Made by a program: the position numbers and the translations under genes. From Flavobacteriaceae bacterium (GTDB taxonomy: Bacteria > Bacteroidota > Bacteroidia > Flavobacteriales > Flavobacteriaceae), in NCBI GenBank assembly GCA_947463515.1, contig CANHRI010000003.1, forward strand, positions 1 through 64,000: a stretch of DNA of 64,000 bases. Reading direction: 5' to 3'. The notes beneath the pieces were generated by a model. That model saw only the letters and a list, made by a program, of their open reading frames with translations. It had not been told where the DNA came from and did no database searches. Positions 18,076 through 26,973 of this stretch are shown here, piece after piece. Each line of letters begins with the position of its first letter. Within the stretch, counting starts at the first letter, position 1.

Positions 18076-18118
18076 CAACAACGCACAGAACGTCAGAATT
18101 GACGCTCTGCATTGTTGT
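18076..18118 (-). terminator. Stem-loop between RRM gene and helicase gene
   Basis: CAACAA (18076-18081) pairs with TTGTTG (18113-18118). Inside, a 10-bp stem with one mismatch (18086-18095 with 18100-18109) closes a GAAT tetraloop. On the minus strand it is followed by a moderately T-rich stretch (CTGTTTTTCCC). It may end the RRM transcript or protect its 3' end; the T-run is interrupted, so termination is uncertain. Confidence 0.45.
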
Positions 18119-18169
18119 AGGGCTATAGAGCGACTCTTGCACGCCTAAAGGCAAATACCAAGAAGTCGT

Positions 18170-18460
18170 TTAGTACCTTTTGTACGATTGAAACGAGTTA
18201 CGCGATTGTGGACGCTCTTCACGAGGACGAGCTTCAGCAACGTTAATGTCGAAATTGTCTACCGAAGTGTTGTTTAATCCTTGAATCGCACGTTGGCCTT
18301 CTTCTTTTTGAGCCATCTCCACGAAAGCAAATCCACGAGGACGTCCCGTTTCACGATCTGTAATAATTTTTGTAGAAGTAACTTCACCATACGCGCTGAA
18401 TAATTCGCGCAAATCTGATTCTGAGGTATGGTAGCTCAGGTTGGAAACATAAATGTTCAT
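18170..18460 (-). CDS. RRM-domain RNA-binding protein
   Basis: 96 aa, a single RNA-recognition motif from residue 1 to about 78. RNP2 is IYVSNL and RNP1 is RGFAFVEM, both with aromatic residues in place to stack on RNA bases. The short tail is Arg/Ser/Gln-rich (REERPQSRNSFQSYKRY). Small bacterial RRM proteins bind single-stranded RNA and are often cold-induced. It precedes a DEAD-box helicase on the same strand, with a stem-loop between them. The leader is unusually long for this genome, suggesting post-transcriptional control. Confidence 0.93.
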   Translation of the reverse strand: MNIYVSNLSYHTSESDLRELFSAYGEVTSTKIITDRETGRPRGFAFVEMAQKEEGQRAIQGLNNTSVDNFDINVAEARPREERPQSRNSFQSYKRY

Positions 18461-18617
18461 AATAAAATTGTTTTAATGATTAAAAAAGGCAGTACTGAAA
18501 CGCCAAAACTGAAAAAGAAAAGAAGTCATTAAAACAAAATTCACTATCCAGAACGAGCATTGGCAGAGAACCAATCGGGTACAAAGGTAGCGGTAAAGTA
18601 ACGTTTCCGCTTTCAAA
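18461..18617 (-). promoter_or_regulatory. Predicted promoter and ~115-nt leader of the RRM gene
   Basis: On the minus strand TACCTTTG (18589-18582) matches the TAnnTTTG -7 consensus. A TTTG at 18617-18614 lies 24 bp upstream, slightly longer than usual. Transcription would start near 18575, leaving about 115 nt of untranslated leader with several U-rich runs. The open frame at 18473-18736 lies within this leader region and shows no protein features. Confidence 0.5.
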
Positions 18618-18800
18618 AACATATTTATTTTCATTTTTACAGTCATACCAAGGGTTGCCAAAGCGGGTAAAACGAGTAAAAAAGGGAATCCAGCGTTTAA
18701 AACAACGATTTTTAAACTATTGACAGGCATCATCATTGCCCAATTTTTACAGCTGTTTAGGGAATGAAAATAGGATTCGTTTAAAAATGAGCGTCAAGTT

Positions 18801-18830
18801 TTGCCTCTTGGCAACAAAAAAGTATCTTTG
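18801..18830 (+). promoter_or_regulatory. Consensus promoter of the Fur-family gene
   Basis: TTG at 18801-18803, 19 bp, TATCTTTG at 18823-18830: an exact Bacteroidota consensus. The -7 element ends 6 nt before the ATG at 18837, so the mRNA should have no leader or only a nucleotide or two. Confidence 0.8.
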
Positions 18831-18836
18831 TAACCT

Positions 18837-19289
18837 ATGACACAAATTGCTTCGGATAACGCTAAAAATCAGGAGACCGTAAAGAATGTTTTTACGGCCT
18901 ATTTGGAAACCAACGGGCATCGAAAAACACCCGAACGCTATGCCATTTTAAAAGAAATTTATGATAGCGAGGAACATTTTGACATCGAAAATTTGTATAT
19001 CAAAATGAAAAACAAAAACTATCGGGTGAGTCGAGCGACCTTGTACAATACAATTGAACTCCTTCTCGATTGTGGACTGGTGCGCAAACATCAATTTGGT
19101 CAAAATCAGGCGCATTATGAAAAATCATACTTCGACAAGCAACACGACCATATTATTATGACCGATACAGGCGAAGTGATCGAATTTTGTGATCCACGTA
19201 TTCAAACCATCAAAAAAACCATGGAAGAAATTTTTGGGATAGAAATTCACAACCATTCCCTCTATTTCTACGCCAGTAAAAAAGCATAA
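18837..19289 (+). CDS. Fur-family metalloregulator
   Basis: 150 aa. The N-terminal winged helix has [20 protein letters not shown] and [18 protein letters not shown], the typical Fur recognition-helix region. The dimerisation domain has [19 protein letters not shown], holding the metal-site His/Asp/Glu residues, and ends with HNHSLYFYA. The CxxC pairs that bind structural zinc in many Fur/Zur proteins are missing, a trait also seen in some Bacteroidota Fur proteins. It should act as a metal- or peroxide-responsive repressor; iron, zinc or peroxide sensing cannot be separated here. purA follows after 26 bp and may be co-transcribed. Confidence 0.9.
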   Translation: MTQIASDNAKNQETVKNVFTAYLETNGHRKTPERYAILKEIYDSEEHFDIENLYIKMKNKNYRVSRATLYNTIELLLDCGLVRKHQFGQNQAHYEKSYFDKQHDHIIMTDTGEVIEFCDPRIQTIKKTMEEIFGIEIHNHSLYFYASKKA

Positions 19290-19315
19290 CTCCACACAAC
19301 ACAAACAACACAACA

Positions 19316-20587
19316 ATGACTGTAGATTTACTGTTAGGATTACAATGGGGTGACGAAGGCAAAGGAAAAATTGTCGACGTACTGACCTCAAAGTATGACA
19401 TTATTGCCCGTTTTCAGGGCGGACCCAATGCGGGGCACACTTTAGAATTTGACGGCATCAAACACGTATTACGAACTATTCCTTCGGGGATTTTTCATGC
19501 TAATTCCATCAATATCATTGGGAATGGAGTGGTAATTGATCCTGTGGTCTTTCAAAAAGAAATTGAAGGCCTGGCACAATTCAATATGGATGTAACGTCC
19601 AAATTGTTCATTTCACGAAAAGCACATCTTATTTTACCGACCCATCGTTTATTGGATGCCGCCTCAGAAACCGCCAAAGGAAAAGCCAAAATCGGTTCTA
19701 CCCTCAAAGGTATTGGTCCAACCTACATGGATAAAACGGGACGTAACGGAATACGTGTAGGCGATATTGAGTTGAATGACTTCAAGGAACGCTACCGTAA
19801 TTTGGCCAATAAACATGAGGAAATGATTAAGTTCTACGATGTGGCCATTCAATACAATTTGGCTGAAATGGAAGCCGAATTTTTTGCAGCCATCGAAGAA
19901 TTGAAAAAATTGACCTTTATCGACAGTGAAGAATATTTAGCCAAAGCCCAAAAAGCGGGAAAATCCATTTTGTGTGAAGGCGCTCAGGGTTCGCTACTAG
20001 ATGTTGACTTTGGCACCTATCCTTTTGTCACTTCTTCCAACACAACAGCTGCCGGTGCGTGTACCGGATTAGGTATTGCACCGAATAAAATCAAAGATGT
20101 TTTCGGAATTTTCAAAGCCTATACCACGCGTGTGGGAAGTGGCCCCTTCCCTACTGAATTGTTTGACGAAGTCGGGGCGACAATGGCTCGAGTGGGGAAT
20201 GAATTTGGATCGGTAACGGGGCGCCAACGGCGCTGCGGATGGTTGGACCTCGTGGCTTTAAAATATGCCATTCAAATCAATGGCGTCACCCAATTAATGA
20301 TGATGAAAGGCGATGTACTTTCGGGATTTGAAACGTTGAAAGTCTGCACCGCTTACCAATACAAAGGAAAAACCATTCACCATTTACCCTACAATATTGA
20401 AGAGGAAAATGTCACGCCAATATATACGGAATTCAAAGGCTGGAACGCCGATTTAACAGGGTTAACTACCTATGACAGTTTGCCCCAAGAATTAAAAGAA
20501 TATATTGCATTTATCGAACAGGAAGTCGAAGTACCTATTAAAGTCGTCTCCGTCGGTCCCGATCGAAAACAAACGATATTGAGATAA
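19316..20587 (+). CDS. purA: Adenylosuccinate synthetase
   Basis: 423 aa, full length. The N-terminus LLGLQWGDEGKGKIVD holds the GDEGKGK P-loop with catalytic Asp. QGGPNAGHT, GIGPTYMDKTGRNGIR and EGAQGSLLDVDFGTYPFVTSSNTTAAG are the IMP and GTP sites. It catalyses GTP-dependent condensation of IMP and aspartate, the first committed step to AMP. The gene sits 26 bp after the Fur-family gene, consistent with one transcript, and ends at a strong bidirectional terminator. Confidence 0.98.
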   Translation: MTVDLLLGLQWGDEGKGKIVDVLTSKYDIIARFQGGPNAGHTLEFDGIKHVLRTIPSGIFHANSINIIGNGVVIDPVVFQKEIEGLAQFNMDVTSKLFISRKAHLILPTHRLLDAASETAKGKAKIGSTLKGIGPTYMDKTGRNGIRVGDIELNDFKERYRNLANKHEEMIKFYDVAIQYNLAEMEAEFFAAIEELKKLTFIDSEEYLAKAQKAGKSILCEGAQGSLLDVDFGTYPFVTSSNTTAAGACTGLGIAPNKIKDVFGIFKAYTTRVGSGPFPTELFDEVGATMARVGNEFGSVTGRQRRCGWLDLVALKYAIQINGVTQLMMMKGDVLSGFETLKVCTAYQYKGKTIHHLPYNIEEENVTPIYTEFKGWNADLTGLTTYDSLPQELKEYIAFIEQEVEVPIKVVSVGPDRKQTILR

Positions 20588-20616
20588 AAAAAACCGTTCG
20601 TAATGAACGGTTTTTT
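20588..20616. terminator. Bidirectional intrinsic terminator between purA and the amylase gene
   Basis: AAAAAACCGTTC (20588-20599) pairs with GAACGGTTTTTT (20605-20616) around the loop GTAAT. Symmetrical A/T tracts serve purA on the plus strand and the convergent amylase gene on the minus strand. Confidence 0.92.
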
Positions 20617-20619
20617 GTT

Positions 20620-22500
20620 TTATAACTTTAACACCAAGGATTCACTCCCTTTTAACTTAACAGGGAGCAGCCCTTTGCCTTGACTCACTTTCAATGGGAC
20701 CGTACTGCCGTACAAAACATCTTTCAACGGATAAGAACCATCTTTAAGTCCCCACAACCGAATCAACTCTGCTGGAATTTGCAACGTATAGTCCACCTCA
20801 CGGTACGAATCAAAATTGGACACAATGATCAACTTCTCCGTCGCCGACCAACGTGCAAAAGCGTATTGCTGTCCATCGTAATTGGGTGTTGAAGCATTGG
20901 GTGCGTGCAAGTCCATATAATTGCCCATCACCGCCGAACTTTTGGCACTAAAGGTCAATAATCGCTTGTAGAAATCCCGTAGTGCTTTTTCACTATCTGA
21001 AAGTTGTCCGCCATCAAATTTACCGTTGTTCATCCATCGTTGGTGATGCGGAACGCCTACGTAATCAAAAATACTGGTACGCGTTGGTTTCCCGAAGCCA
21101 CCTTCTTCCAAACCGGGTTCGCCTACTTCCTGTCCAAAATAAATCATGATTGGGGCTGAACTCAAAAGGGTTGAAACCACCATCAACGGTTTCCCGCGTT
21201 CTGGAGTTCCCGCAAAATCAATACTTGCCAAACGTTGCTCGTCATGGTTGTCTAAAAAGTGTAACATGTGACGCTCAATATCTTGGTTGCGTTTGCGAAT
21301 GTCGGTCAATCCATCAGAAAGCGCCTGCCCACGAATCATCGCTTTCAAATGATCATAGGTCTCCACCTTGTCGTAGAGGTAATCCATTTTACCTTTAAAA
21401 ATATAATTACGGTACTCGTTGGGATTGTATACTTCGGCCAAAAGAAAGGCTTCAGGATTTTTCATTTTGATCGTTGAGTTCAAAAAACTCCAAAATTCAT
21501 ACGGTACCATTTCAGCCATATCATAACGGAAACCATCAACTCCTTTTTCCAACCAATACAGGGCAATCTCGCGAAACTTCAACCACGAATTGGGCACATC
21601 CTTGTCTTTCCAATAGGCATAATGCTCAGCATAGGTTTTTTTCTCAAAACCCTCGGGTAATTCAGGGAAATCTTTGGAACCATCGGGACGAACACCATAA
21701 TTTACCTTAACCGTTTCGTACCAATCGTTAATGTCGGGTTTTGCCGCACGAGAACCGTTCCCGGTCCATTTCGCTGGATTTTCATCAAATTGTCCATCCA
21801 ATAACGGATGTTCATCCCCGCCAAGAGGCTTGTAATCGGGTGATGTGGGCACTTGAAACGGTTGCCCAGGAATGTAATAAAAATTGTTATTGCGGTTGTA
21901 CTCTTGGGTCACGTCATCGTCTTCCCCAAAGTCTTTTACCCCCTCGGGTTTTGACAAACTCTTGTATTTACGGGCAATGTGGTTGGGAACGATATCAATG
22001 ATGACTTTCATCCCGTTTTTATGGGTGCGTTCAATCAAGGCTTCAAATTCTTGCAAACGCGTCAAGGGATCGACAGCTAAGTCGGGATTTACATTGTAAT
22101 AATCCTTCACCGCATAAGGCGAACCTGCTCGTCCTTTGACCACATCGGGATCGTCGTCACTAATGCCGTAGGGCTTGTAATCGGCTACCACCGCGTGATG
22201 GGGCACTCCAGTATACCAAATGTGCGTGACGCCCAAGCCTTTGATTTCCTCCAGCGCTTTGTCGGTGAAATCATTAAACTTTCCAACGCCATTTTCTTCT
22301 TTGGTACCCCAAGGTTTGTTGGTGGTATTGGTATTGCCAAATAATCGGGTAAAAACTTGATAAACGACTTTTTTCTGTTCCACAGGTATTACTTTTTTGG
22401 GGGGTTGTGATGGGGTTTTGGGGGCTTGTGCTTGCACTTGAAAGGCAAATGCTAAGCCGGCCATCCAGATGTATTTACGCATGGTTTTTTGTTTTTTCAT
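20620..22500 (-). CDS. Alpha-amylase family (GH13) glycoside hydrolase, exported
   Basis: About 626 aa. A signal peptide is visible (MRKYIWMAGLAFAFQVQAQ), then a short Pro-rich linker and a GH13 TIM barrel. Region I ends VPNH; region II GFRYDMAEM holds the nucleophile Asp, region III LLAEVYN the acid/base Glu, and region IV FLDNHDEQ the transition-state Asp. The C-terminal beta domain follows. It should cleave alpha-1,4-glucans in the periplasm or outside the cell; no SusC/D partners are nearby. The frame extends to a TTG at 22512, but the promoter -7 element covers 22510-22517, so the ATG at 22500 (or 22482, just before the signal peptide) is the start. Confidence 0.92.
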   Translation of the reverse strand: MKKQKTMRKYIWMAGLAFAFQVQAQAPKTPSQPPKKVIPVEQKKVVYQVFTRLFGNTNTTNKPWGTKEENGVGKFNDFTDKALEEIKGLGVTHIWYTGVPHHAVVADYKPYGISDDDPDVVKGRAGSPYAVKDYYNVNPDLAVDPLTRLQEFEALIERTHKNGMKVIIDIVPNHIARKYKSLSKPEGVKDFGEDDDVTQEYNRNNNFYYIPGQPFQVPTSPDYKPLGGDEHPLLDGQFDENPAKWTGNGSRAAKPDINDWYETVKVNYGVRPDGSKDFPELPEGFEKKTYAEHYAYWKDKDVPNSWLKFREIALYWLEKGVDGFRYDMAEMVPYEFWSFLNSTIKMKNPEAFLLAEVYNPNEYRNYIFKGKMDYLYDKVETYDHLKAMIRGQALSDGLTDIRKRNQDIERHMLHFLDNHDEQRLASIDFAGTPERGKPLMVVSTLLSSAPIMIYFGQEVGEPGLEEGGFGKPTRTSIFDYVGVPHHQRWMNNGKFDGGQLSDSEKALRDFYKRLLTFSAKSSAVMGNYMDLHAPNASTPNYDGQQYAFARWSATEKLIIVSNFDSYREVDYTLQIPAELIRLWGLKDGSYPLKDVLYGSTVPLKVSQGKGLLPVKLKGSESLVLKL

Positions 22501-22509
22501 GATGAAACA

Positions 22510-22517
22510 CAAATATA
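22510..22517 (-). promoter_or_regulatory. -7 element of the amylase gene
   Basis: TATATTTG read on the minus strand (22517-22510), 9 nt before the ATG at 22500. It rules out the TTG at 22512 as start codon. No clear TTG is seen at -33. Confidence 0.6.
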
Positions 22518-22586
22518 GAAATTCGTTGGGGATTCTCTAGGCTAATAAAAAAAACTTAATACCGAAAACCAACGGGGGCTTTTTCA

Positions 22587-22594
22587 TAAATTTG
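22587..22594 (+). promoter_or_regulatory. -7 element of the OstA-like gene
   Basis: TAAATTTG, 8 nt before the ATG at 22603. The -33 region is poorly conserved. Confidence 0.5.
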
Positions 22595-22602
22595 CCCAAC
22601 TA

Positions 22603-24252
22603 ATGTATAGGAATTTGAGACGTATCCTTGTTTTTCTTTTTTTATTACTCGGGTTTTGCGAATATGCCTTTGGGCAACGTCCCCCGGGGAGTATCCAAAT
22701 TGAAAATGCCGACTTTCAAGACATTAACCAATTTGAAATTCCCGATGCCGTTTTGCTTACGGGAAATGTTCGCGTGCGTCATGAAGGGGTCGTTATGACC
22801 TGCAACAAAGCCTATTTTTTTCAAAAAGAAAATTACATCAAAGCCTTTGGACAAGTACAAATGGTGCAAGGCGATACATTGTACCTCAATAGCACCTATG
22901 CCGAGTACAATGGAAATGTCAAAAAAGCCTATGCCACGGGGAATGTTGTCATGCGCTCACCCGAATCGAGTTTGGTGACTGATACCATTCATTTTGACCG
23001 AATGAAACAAGAAGCCTTTTATAAAACCAAAGGCGTAATTACCAATAGAAATAATACACTCAAAAGCAATGCAGGTACCTATTACGTCAAAGAAAAAAAA
23101 TACCGATTTCTTACCGCAGTAGAACTCAAAAATCCAGAATATACCATTCTCTCCAATCATTTGGACTATTATACTAGTTCGGGGCATTCGTACCTCTTCG
23201 GTCCTTCGACTATCACGGGGAAAGACAACTTTATTTACACCGAGAACGGATTTTACAATACCAAAAAAAATGTAGGCCACTTTCTTAGGAAGTCGTATAT
23301 CAAATACAAGGACCGGAAAATTGAAGGCGACAGTTTGTATTTTGACCGAACGCGGGAATTCTCTTCGGGAACACGAAATGTAAAAATCACTGATACCATC
23401 AACCGCGCCATCATCAAAGGGCATTATGCCGAATTGTACAAAAAACTAGATTCCGTATACATGACCCGTCGCGCTTCGGTGCGCTATTGGGTAGAAAACG
23501 ACTCGATGTTTGTGCATGCCAAGAAAATTTATCTCACCGGAAAACCTGGGGAGCGGATTATTCGTGGGGAAAAAAACGTGCGGTTTTTCAAAACGGACAT
23601 GAGTGGAAAATGCGACTCCTTGCACTCCGATCAAAAAGTGGCGCTAACCAAACTCATCGGGAAACCGATACTTTGGAATGGCGACAAACAACTTACCGGC
23701 GATGTCATGCATCTCATTGGCAATAATGCAACGGAAAAACTCGATTCGCTTAAAGTGCTCAACAATGCGTTTATCATTTCCAAAGACACGCTGGGCGCGG
23801 GGTTCAATCAGGTGAAAGGGATAAATCTGTATGGGAAGTTTCGAGAAAATAAATTATATGAAGTGGATGTGGTCAAAAATAACGAAGTCATTTACTTTAT
23901 GCGCAACGATAAAAACGAACTCATAGGCATAAATAAAACGGCTTGTAGTCGCATAAACATGACCCTCAACGGGAATGATGTAGATACGATTACCTTTTTT
24001 GATCGCGTAAACGGAACATTATACCCTGAGGAAGATTTTCCCGAAAATGTGCGGAAACTCCGGGGATTTGTATGGCGTATTGAGGAGCGAATAAATTCTA
24101 AGGAAGACATTTTCCCGCCCGAAGAAGCCGAAGCCGAAGCGGCTTTGCAAGAACAAGCGCGCAAAGATGCCGCAAAACCCGCTGTCCCGATGCCTATTCG
24201 AAAAGAGACATTAAATTACGATAAAACGACCCGTTCGACCAAAACGAAATAA
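22603..24252 (+). CDS. OstA/LptA-like protein (LPS transport related)
   Basis: 549 aa with an N-terminal signal peptide (RILVFLFLLLGFCEYAFGQ). Repeated beta-jellyroll segments of OstA/LptA type follow: VLLTGNVRVRHEGVVMTCNKAYFF, GDTLYLNSTYAEYNG, AYATGNVVMRSPESSL, LFGPSTITG. OstA-like domains bind lipid A and form the periplasmic bridge of the Lpt system that carries LPS to the outer membrane. It is longer than LptA and lacks an evident LptD barrel, the usual state of flavobacterial OstA-like proteins. The last ~50 residues are Glu/Ala-rich. The class III aminotransferase gene starts 20 bp downstream. Confidence 0.88.
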   Translation: MYRNLRRILVFLFLLLGFCEYAFGQRPPGSIQIENADFQDINQFEIPDAVLLTGNVRVRHEGVVMTCNKAYFFQKENYIKAFGQVQMVQGDTLYLNSTYAEYNGNVKKAYATGNVVMRSPESSLVTDTIHFDRMKQEAFYKTKGVITNRNNTLKSNAGTYYVKEKKYRFLTAVELKNPEYTILSNHLDYYTSSGHSYLFGPSTITGKDNFIYTENGFYNTKKNVGHFLRKSYIKYKDRKIEGDSLYFDRTREFSSGTRNVKITDTINRAIIKGHYAELYKKLDSVYMTRRASVRYWVENDSMFVHAKKIYLTGKPGERIIRGEKNVRFFKTDMSGKCDSLHSDQKVALTKLIGKPILWNGDKQLTGDVMHLIGNNATEKLDSLKVLNNAFIISKDTLGAGFNQVKGINLYGKFRENKLYEVDVVKNNEVIYFMRNDKNELIGINKTACSRINMTLNGNDVDTITFFDRVNGTLYPEEDFPENVRKLRGFVWRIEERINSKEDIFPPEEAEAEAALQEQARKDAAKPAVPMPIRKETLNYDKTTRSTKTK

Positions 24253-24272
24253 AACCTACAACGCTACGGTAT

Positions 24273-25484
24273 ATGACCTTGAAATCGGACTTTTTACGAT
24301 ACCAGGCCCAAACCTCACCCTACCCACTCGGGATGGAAGTTTCCCATGCCGTGGGTTCGTATATTTATGACACCCAAAACAAAGCTTACTTGGATTTTGT
24401 GGCGGGCGTTTCGGCTTGCTCCTTGGGACATCAGCATCCACGGGTAAATCAAGCGATTATTGATCAATTAAACAAGTACTCGCACGTTATGGTGTATGGC
24501 GAATATGCACAACATCCAGCAACGGAATACTGTAAGTTATTGGTGCACCATTTACCACCCGAATTAAACAAAGTTTATTTGGTCAATTCAGGTACCGAAG
24601 CCACAGAAGGCGCACTCAAATTGGCCCGCCGCGTCACTGGAAGGAGTCAGCTTATTTCCTGCCACAACGCCTATCATGGCAACACCATGGGTTCGATGAG
24701 TGTGATGGGTTTTGAAGAGCGCAAACAAATCTTTCGTCCCTTGGTGCCCGATGTCGAATTTATCACGTTCAATAACGAAGCTGACATCACTAAAATTACG
24801 ACACGTACAGCCGGAATTATCTTGGAAAGTATTCAGGGTGGTGCAGGATTTATCCAACCCGAAAATGATTTCTTGTTGAAAGTCAAACAGCGTTGTGAAG
24901 CTGTAGGAGCCCTGATGATTGTCGATGAAATCCAACCCGGATTTGGACGCACGGGGAAATTGTTTGGTTTTGAAAACTACAATGTAGTGCCCGATGTAGT
25001 GATTATTGGCAAAGGTATGGCAGGTGGAATGCCCGTTGGAGGTTTTATCGCCAATGAACGCTACATGGATTTATTAAGTCACGACCCTAAACTCGGTCAT
25101 ATTACAACCTTTGGGGGACATCCCGTGATTGCCGCTGCTAGTTTAGCCACGTTACAAGAAATACTCGAAAAAGACTATGCGGCCCAAGCTTTGGAAAAAG
25201 AAAAATTGTTCCGAAGTCTTTTGGTACACCCTTTGATAGAAGAAGTTAGGGGCCGCGGATTAATGTTGGCGGCGATGACCGCTGATCCTGAGATTACGAA
25301 TCGCGCCATTTTCAAATGCCAAGACAAAGGACTCATCCTATTTTGGTTGTTGTTTGAAGGAAAAGCCATACGGATTACCCCACCGCTGACCGTTTCTGAG
25401 GCGGAAATTCGCGAAGGTTGTGCCATCCTATTGGAGGCGTTAGACGAGATTATGACTGAGGATAAGCACATTAACCTTGGTTAG
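24273..25484 (+). CDS. Class III PLP-dependent aminotransferase
   Basis: 403 aa, fold type I. Recognisable parts are FVAGVSACSLGHQHP (substrate entry), LVNSGTEATEGALKLAR (phosphate cup), CHNAYHGNTMGSMS, VDEIQPGFGRTGKLFGFE (Asp for the pyridine nitrogen) and VIIGKGMAGGMPVGGF with the Schiff-base lysine. Relatives are ornithine, acetylornithine, 4-aminobutyrate and lysine aminotransferases. No arginine-pathway genes are adjacent, so the substrate is open. It is 20 bp after the OstA-like gene and before a TPR protein gene. Confidence 0.92.
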   Translation: MTLKSDFLRYQAQTSPYPLGMEVSHAVGSYIYDTQNKAYLDFVAGVSACSLGHQHPRVNQAIIDQLNKYSHVMVYGEYAQHPATEYCKLLVHHLPPELNKVYLVNSGTEATEGALKLARRVTGRSQLISCHNAYHGNTMGSMSVMGFEERKQIFRPLVPDVEFITFNNEADITKITTRTAGIILESIQGGAGFIQPENDFLLKVKQRCEAVGALMIVDEIQPGFGRTGKLFGFENYNVVPDVVIIGKGMAGGMPVGGFIANERYMDLLSHDPKLGHITTFGGHPVIAAASLATLQEILEKDYAAQALEKEKLFRSLLVHPLIEEVRGRGLMLAAMTADPEITNRAIFKCQDKGLILFWLLFEGKAIRITPPLTVSEAEIREGCAILLEALDEIMTEDKHINLG

Positions 25485-25493
25485 TGTTAATTA

Positions 25494-25520
25494 AATTGTT
25501 TAAAACAATTCCTATTTTTT
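25494..25520 (+). terminator. Weak stem-loop and T-run after the aminotransferase gene
   Basis: AATTGTT (25494-25500) pairs with AACAATT (25504-25510), followed after four bases by six T. The stem is all A/T-rich, so termination may be inefficient. Confidence 0.35.
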
Positions 25521-25572
25521 ACCGTTTTTGATTAAGGGATACGTACCTTTAAGTAGTGCAACCTAAACCCCA

Positions 25573-26973
25573 ATGGCTATGTATTTGAATCACGAAGAAG
25601 ACGACTACAATTTATCGCTTTCCCGCTTTGAGTCGATGTTGAAAACCAACAAGGTGTTCTTCTTTGATTCGGAGGAATTTGAAGAAATTATCTTGTATTA
25701 TTTGGACATGGGAAAAACCAATTTGGCCAAAAAAGCGCTCAAATTAGGCTTGGAACAGCATCCAAAGTCAACTGGGTTAAAATTGGTTCAAGTGGAAATG
25801 TTGGTGTACGAAGACAAATTGGACGCCGCTGAAAAACTATTGAATGAATTGTATGCCATTGAACCGCACAACGAAGAAATTTATATCCAACGCGCCAGCA
25901 TTTACTCCAAACGCGACAACCATGAAAAAGCGGTAGCCTGTTTGAAAAAAGCGCTTGAGTATACCGATGACCATGCCGATGTCTACAATTTGATGGGGAT
26001 GGAATATTTGTTTATGGACGATTTAGAATCGGCTAAATCCTGTTTCATTCAATGTTTGGAAGAAGATATTGCAGATCAATCGGCCTTGTACAATGTGGTG
26101 TATTGTTTTGAATTTCTGGACCAAAATGCAGCTGCTATCGACTATTTGAAAACCTATATTGATCGTAATCCCTACAGTGAAATTGCTTGGCATCAATCGG
26201 GACGGTTATATTATGGGTTAAAAGATTATAAAAATGCCGTGCGTGCTTTTGAATTTGCTACCTATATCGACGAGACCTTTGTAGGCGCTTTTATGGAAAA
26301 AGGAAAGGCTTTGGAACGTTTAAAACGCTATACCGAAGCCATTGAAAGTTACGAGCAAACCCTTGCCTTAGACGACCCTACGTCGTATGCTTTGTTGCGA
26401 ATTGGCAAATGCTACGAAAAAGTGGGCAATAAGGTGGCCGCACTTAAATACTTCAACCAAACGGTTCACGAAGATCCGTTATTGGACAAAGGATGGATTG
26501 CGATTACCGATTTTTATATTCGTCAAAAAAATTATTCCAAAGCGCTCTATTACGTTAATAAAGCCCTCGGAATTGACGATCAAAACAGCAGCTACTGGAA
26601 ACGGTATGCAACCATCAATAAAGCACTCTTTTTATTTGAAGAAGCCGAACACGGGTACCGAAAAGCCGTTGAGTTCGGCGATTACGAATTGGATACCTGG
26701 TTGTTTTGGGTAGACATGATGTGTCAAATGGGTGAAAATGATAATGCAATACTTGCGTTACTTCAAGCCAGTGAATATTTTCCCGAAGCCTATGAAATTG
26801 AGTACCGAATGGCAGGCTTGTATTTTACTCTTGAAATGGAGGAAAAAGGGAGTTATCATCTTGCCAACGCCTTACGCTTGAATGCAACACATTACACCTT
26901 ATTGGAAGAGTTATTTCCGCAAGTAATGGACTTGAATAGCATTCAAAAAGCACTCCGAAAATACCGAAAATAA
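25573..26973 (+). CDS. Tetratricopeptide-repeat protein
   Basis: 466 aa without signal peptide or membrane segment, so cytoplasmic. It is built almost entirely of helical TPR pairs, for example EEIYIQRASIYSKRDNHEKAVACLKKAL, ADVYNLMGMEYLFMDDLESAKSCFIQCL and AFMEKGKALERLKRYTEAIESYEQTLAL (each within 40 residues of the next), giving roughly ten or eleven repeats. TPR arrays hold proteins together; no enzymatic domain is present. Its TAA overlaps the start of aroE as TAATG, indicating translational coupling. This TPR-aroE-DUF349 order is, from memory, common in Flavobacteriaceae. Confidence 0.9.
   Translation: MAMYLNHEEDDYNLSLSRFESMLKTNKVFFFDSEEFEEIILYYLDMGKTNLAKKALKLGLEQHPKSTGLKLVQVEMLVYEDKLDAAEKLLNELYAIEPHNEEIYIQRASIYSKRDNHEKAVACLKKALEYTDDHADVYNLMGMEYLFMDDLESAKSCFIQCLEEDIADQSALYNVVYCFEFLDQNAAAIDYLKTYIDRNPYSEIAWHQSGRLYYGLKDYKNAVRAFEFATYIDETFVGAFMEKGKALERLKRYTEAIESYEQTLALDDPTSYALLRIGKCYEKVGNKVAALKYFNQTVHEDPLLDKGWIAITDFYIRQKNYSKALYYVNKALGIDDQNSSYWKRYATINKALFLFEEAEHGYRKAVEFGDYELDTWLFWVDMMCQMGENDNAILALLQASEYFPEAYEIEYRMAGLYFTLEMEEKGSYHLANALRLNATHYTLLEELFPQVMDLNSIQKALRKYRK

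Noticed and set aside
18473-18736. Open frame of 87 aa on the minus strand upstream of the RRM gene
   Set aside because: It spans the promoter and leader of the RRM gene; hydrophobic composition comes from T-rich DNA, with no promoter of its own.
20620-22500. Part of a polysaccharide utilisation locus
   Set aside because: No SusC/SusD pair or dedicated regulator lies beside this GH13 gene.
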